A DNA stretch of 64,000 nt from Actinomycetes bacterium. Lineage in GTDB: Bacteria > Actinomycetota > Actinomycetes > Propionibacteriales > Nocardioidaceae. Shown piece by piece: positions 61,330 through 64,000 of this stretch. How positions within the stretch are numbered: the stretch's first letter is position 1; every line of letters begins with the position of its first letter. The stretch covers positions 62,001-126,000 of the forward strand of contig JAEWOG010000090.1 of assembly GCA_023460975.1 (NCBI GenBank), given 5' to 3'. The notes under the pieces were generated by a model. That model was not told where the DNA came from. It ran no database searches and saw only the letters and a program-made list of their open reading frames with translations. Both the position numbers and the translations under genes were made by a program.

Positions 61330-62220
61330 ATGCACGTCGTGGTCGCCGGCGCGTCCGGTTTCTTGGGAACTCACCTCACCGAGCACCTGCGCACGCGAGG
61401 GCACGAGGTCACGGCCCTCGTGCGCCGCGCACCGACCCGCGAGCATGAGTCCCAGTGGGACCCGTACGCCGGCCGCATCGATCGCGACGTGGTGCAGGGT
61501 GCCGATGCCGTGGTCAACCTTGCCGGCGTCTCCATCGCCGGCAACCCCCACTCGCGGTCGTGGCGGGAGGCCGTCATGGACAGTCGGGTCGTCACCACAC
61601 GGCTCCTGGCCGACACGATCGCGGGAGCCGAGCGCCCGCCGGCCTTCCTCGCCGGCAACGGCATCTCCTGGTACGGCGACCACGGCGCCGAACCGCTCGA
61701 CGAACGCTCTGACTCGCGCGGCGATGCCCTGCTCACGCGCGTCACTCGGGCTTGGCAGGAGGCCGCATGTCCCGCCGGGGAGGCTGGGGCGCGGTTGTGC
61801 GTGCTGCGTACGGCACCCGTGGTGGATGCCGCGTCAGCCCCGCTGAAGCCGATGATCCCGCTCTTCCGTGCCGGTCTCGGGACGAGGCTGGGCTCGGGCG
61901 AGCAGCACTTCCCCATCGTCTCGCTGCGGGACTGGGTCGGCGCGACCGCCTTCCTGCTGGAGTCACAAGACGTCGCGGGCGTGTTCAACATGTGTGCGCC
62001 GCTCACCCCCACCAACGCCGACTACACCGACACGCTCGCTCGGGCCCTGCACCGCAAGGCCCGCCTGGCGGTCCCCAGCGCCCTCCTGCGGGCGGCGGCC
62101 GGGGCGATGGCGCCGGAGTTGCTCGGATCGGTCAACGTGCGTCCCGCCGCTCTGGAGCGGGCCGGCTACGACTTCCTGGACGAGAACGTCGACGAGGTGG
62201 TCGCGACCGCGCTGGGCTGA
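61330..62220 (+). CDS. TIGR01777-type NAD-dependent epimerase
   Basis: The 296-residue protein is an SDR-type nucleotide-sugar epimerase-like protein: GASGFLGTHLTEHL dinucleotide motif at residues 7-20, DAVVNLAGVSIAG, the SRVVTTRLL segment, FLAGNGISWYGDHG, and the TIGR01777 hallmark FRAGLGTRLGSGEQHF / SLRDWVGA. The substrate is unknown. Mycobacterial Rv2216 occupies the same slot between the E2 gene and lipB. The ATG has TTGGGT 7 nt upstream, a poor -10. Confidence 0.9.
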   Translation: MHVVVAGASGFLGTHLTEHLRTRGHEVTALVRRAPTREHESQWDPYAGRIDRDVVQGADAVVNLAGVSIAGNPHSRSWREAVMDSRVVTTRLLADTIAGAERPPAFLAGNGISWYGDHGAEPLDERSDSRGDALLTRVTRAWQEAACPAGEAGARLCVLRTAPVVDAASAPLKPMIPLFRAGLGTRLGSGEQHFPIVSLRDWVGATAFLLESQDVAGVFNMCAPLTPTNADYTDTLARALHRKARLAVPSALLRAAAGAMAPELLGSVNVRPAALERAGYDFLDENVDEVVATALG

Positions 62221-62230
62221 GGCGTACGGC

Positions 62231-62725
62231 TCACTCGGCAAGCGTGGCCACCGACGCCACGAGCCACCGGCCGTCCTGGCGTTGCAGCGTGACCCGGCGC
62301 TCCTGCGGAGCCGCCACCGGCAGCGTCGTCTCGTCGTCGTCCCTGACGGCAACGGCCCCCACCACGCGATCCGTCACCCGCACCTCGAGGATGTCGTCAC
62401 CTGCCTCCAGCACCTCGAAGGCGAGGACCTGAGTGCTCATCCCCCGGACCGACAGCCCGCGCGCGACGTAGGAGCGCAACATCCGCACGTCGCGTCGACC
62501 TGCCGCCGCATCCTCGACGTACAGGGCCCGCAGGGCACCGACGTCGGCGCCAGCCCACGCCGCTGCACGCCGCTCGTCCCACGCGCGCAACACCTCTCGA
62601 GGTGTCGGTTCCTCCGCGTCGTCTCGCGCATGCCCGCCACGCCCCACGACGAGTACGAGCGCGGTGAGCGCCACGAGTGCGACGCAGACGAGCCCGAGCG
62701 GGAGGAGGAGGCGTCGAGGCTGCAT
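62231..62725 (-). CDS. Membrane-anchored NTF2-like protein
   Basis: The 164-residue protein has one N-terminal membrane anchor (LLLPLGLVCVALVALTALVLVV) and no lipobox. The outside domain resembles SnoaL/NTF2-like folds: PREVLRAWDERRAAAWAGAD, ALRALYVEDAAAG, then strands ending RRVTLQRQDGRWLVAS. Function unknown. The ATG at 62725 has GAAGGTGG upstream; a GTG 6 codons earlier is possible. It lies convergent to the epimerase and divergent from lipB. Confidence 0.75.
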   Translation of the reverse strand: MQPRRLLLPLGLVCVALVALTALVLVVGRGGHARDDAEEPTPREVLRAWDERRAAAWAGADVGALRALYVEDAAAGRRDVRMLRSYVARGLSVRGMSTQVLAFEVLEAGDDILEVRVTDRVVGAVAVRDDDETTLPVAAPQERRVTLQRQDGRWLVASVATLAE

Positions 62726-62784
62726 CCGCCCACCTTCTCGCACCTGCGAGCGGGAGCGCGGTGCTCATCCACAGGCAGCGGGCG

Positions 62785-62790
62785 TAGGGT
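62785..62790 (+). promoter_or_regulatory. Putative -10 element for leaderless lipB
   Basis: TAGGGT, 6 nt, ATG at 62797. Confidence 0.55.
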
Positions 62791-62796
62791 CGCCTC

Positions 62797-63525
62797 ATGG
62801 TTCTGGAGCACTCGGTCGCCGGACTCGGCGAGGACGCCGTGGACTACCTCGCCGCCTGGGAGATGCAGCGCCGCGTCCATGCCCAGGTCGCCGACGGCGA
62901 GCGCGGCGACACGGTGCTGTTGCTGGAGCACCCCCCGACCTTCACGGCGGGCAAACGCACCGAGGCGCACGAGCGCCCGATGGACCCCGGCGGCGCCCCC
63001 GTCATCGATGTGGACCGCGGCGGGAAGATCACCTTCCACGGCCCGGGCCAGCTGGTCGGCTACCCGATCGTGACCCTGCCCGACCACGTGAAGGTCGTCG
63101 ACTACGTACGACGGGTGGAAGAGGCGCTCATTGCGACCTGCACCGAGTTCGGGGTGACGACGGCGCGCGTCCCCGGTCGTAGCGGGGTGTGGCTGCAGGC
63201 CGACGACCGCGGCCCGGAGCGCAAGATCGCGGCGCTCGGCATCCGCGTGAGTCGAGGCGTCACGATGCACGGTTTCGCGATCAACTGCGACGTCGACCTC
63301 GCTTGGTACGACCGCTTCGTCCCTTGCGGCATCAGCGACGCCGGAGTGACGTCACTGAGCCGCGAGCTCGATCGGGACGTCACCGTGGCCGAGGTGCTTC
63401 CCGTGGTCCAGCGACACCTGGACGACCTGCTGGCGTGGGGGCCGTACGAGCCCACCCCCGACTACGAGCCGCGCCCCGACCCCGCTCGTACGCCACGCAT
63501 CCAGCTGGTCCGACCGGGCGGCTGA
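62797..63525 (+). CDS. lipB: Lipoyl(octanoyl) transferase LipB
   Basis: The 242-residue enzyme moves octanoyl from acyl carrier protein to the lipoyl lysines of E2 and GcvH proteins. Active-site Lys is in [16 protein letters not shown] (with the RGG and H motifs); the catalytic Cys is in [14 protein letters not shown], with [10 protein letters not shown] and [17 protein letters not shown] conserved. It sits downstream of sucB, matching its substrate. lipA would be expected further downstream, outside the window. Confidence 0.96.
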   Translation: MVLEHSVAGLGEDAVDYLAAWEMQRRVHAQVADGERGDTVLLLEHPPTFTAGKRTEAHERPMDPGGAPVIDVDRGGKITFHGPGQLVGYPIVTLPDHVKVVDYVRRVEEALIATCTEFGVTTARVPGRSGVWLQADDRGPERKIAALGIRVSRGVTMHGFAINCDVDLAWYDRFVPCGISDAGVTSLSRELDRDVTVAEVLPVVQRHLDDLLAWGPYEPTPDYEPRPDPARTPRIQLVRPGG

Positions 63526-63527
63526 GT

Positions 63528-64000
63528 TTGCCGTCGGGGCGCGAGCGGTGGCGCGCGGCGTGGGTGCCGGACCGCTTCTCGGGGGTCGTGCTCGCGCTCG
63601 CGGGCGTCGTGGTGCTCCTCTGGTGGCTGGTGATCGCCGTCCCCGGATCGTTGGTGAGCGGCGCCGCGCTGCGCGCCGAGATGGCCCAGGTCGGCAACGT
63701 CGAGGGTTGTGTCGAGGAGGGTGGTGTTCCCCACCTGTCGTCGCAGCGCTTTGAGGTGGAGGCCATCTGCCTGCGGGCTGCGGCGGGCGAGGCGCTCGGG
63801 CGAGCACCACTCGATCCTGCTCGGGTGCACGCATCTGGCACCGGGGTGGTGATCACCGTCGTGCTGTGCCTCGCCGTCGCCGTGGCCGGGTGGCGAGCGG
63901 GCCGACACTGGGTCCGGACGCCGCAGCCGGGGCCGTGGTGGCGCCCCGCCGCCCTGTCTGCTCTGCGAGGTGGCGGTGTGCTCCTCGTCGGCCTTGGCGT
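63528..64000 (+). CDS. Membrane protein, C-terminus outside the window
   Basis: An open frame begins 3 nt after lipB (TTG at 63528; alternative GTG at 63564) and runs off the window, giving 157 residues. A basic N-terminus (RERWRAAW) precedes a TM helix (VVLALAGVVVLLWWLVIAV). An extracytoplasmic loop of ~70 residues contains two cysteines (GCVEEGGV, AICLRA), and a second TM follows (VVITVVLCLAVAVAGW). Then WWRPAAL and the start of a third. The paired cysteines on one side suggest a disulfide. The family is not recognised. Confidence 0.65.
   Translation, partial: MPSGRERWRAAWVPDRFSGVVLALAGVVVLLWWLVIAVPGSLVSGAALRAEMAQVGNVEGCVEEGGVPHLSSQRFEVEAICLRAAAGEALGRAPLDPARVHASGTGVVITVVLCLAVAVAGWRAGRHWVRTPQPGPWWRPAALSALRGGGVLLVGLG

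Noticed and set aside
58378..61683. A 1,101-codon open frame on the minus strand across lpd and sucB
   Set aside because: It runs antisense to two well-supported genes. The Gly/Arg/Ser repeats are the complement of the Ala/Pro hinges of SucB.

Overview
The window is a gene-dense, very GC-rich chromosomal segment of an actinobacterium. Gene content and order suggest Propionibacteriales and probably Nocardioidaceae (Nocardioides or Aeromicrobium type); this is inferred from gene order and the repeat family, not from a search. Most of it is conserved actinobacterial backbone. From memory, three mycobacterial neighbourhoods are recognisable: sulfite reductase / cysH / chelatase (Rv2391-2393), recA to thyA (Rv2737c-Rv2764c), and gcvT / pepA / sucB / epimerase / lipB (Rv2211c-Rv2217). 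No rRNA, tRNA, CRISPR array, transposase or prophage was seen.

Layout. 1-1801: 3' part of an AidB-like acyl-CoA dehydrogenase, an intergenic repeat array and a small unknown gene. 1809-4949: pgm and glyA. 4950-8767: a sulfite-to-cysteine operon (sulfite reductase, zinc-ribbon protein, APS reductase, sirohydrochlorin chelatase) preceded by two direct repeats and a leader peptide. 8800-13343: a minus-strand run recA, recX, GNAT, PPK2, HipA-like kinase, DUF3037, with a LexA box and a PafBC-type (RecA-NDp) promoter in front of recA. 13532-15539: DinB, DUF3046 and MFS genes. 15616-18373: three overlapping genes resembling a detached type VII (ESX) accessory set. 18566-23044: lhr helicase with its own RecA-NDp-like promoter. 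23055-33214: ftsK, a RodZ-like protein, rimO, pgsA, a secreted nucleotidase, cinA and clgR. 33391-36876: a large secreted M4 metallopeptidase. 37073-42924: cydA, cydB and a fused cydDC. 42887-48324: an orphan histidine kinase, RNase J, dapA and an F420-type oxidoreductase. 48407-53704: SelO, Nudix, DUF2200, GntR, folA, thyA, PhzF and GNAT. 53722-64000: methyltransferase, gcvT, pepA, lpd, sucB, epimerase, lipB and a truncated membrane protein.

How the genes fit together. Lpd, SucB and LipB form a lipoate-dependent module (2-oxoacid dehydrogenase E3 and E2, and octanoyl transfer), and GcvT uses the same cofactor system. GlyA, GcvT, ThyA and FolA share folate one-carbon chemistry. RecA, RecX and Lhr form a DNA-damage set. 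CydABDC supplies the high-affinity bd oxidase.

A striking global feature is start-codon architecture. At least 13 genes have no Shine-Dalgarno sequence but carry a -10-like hexamer (TANNNT or CACAAT) 6-7 nt before the start codon, indicating widespread leaderless transcription. Genes inside operons instead use 1-4 bp ATGA/GTGA/TGATG overlaps or clear SD sequences.
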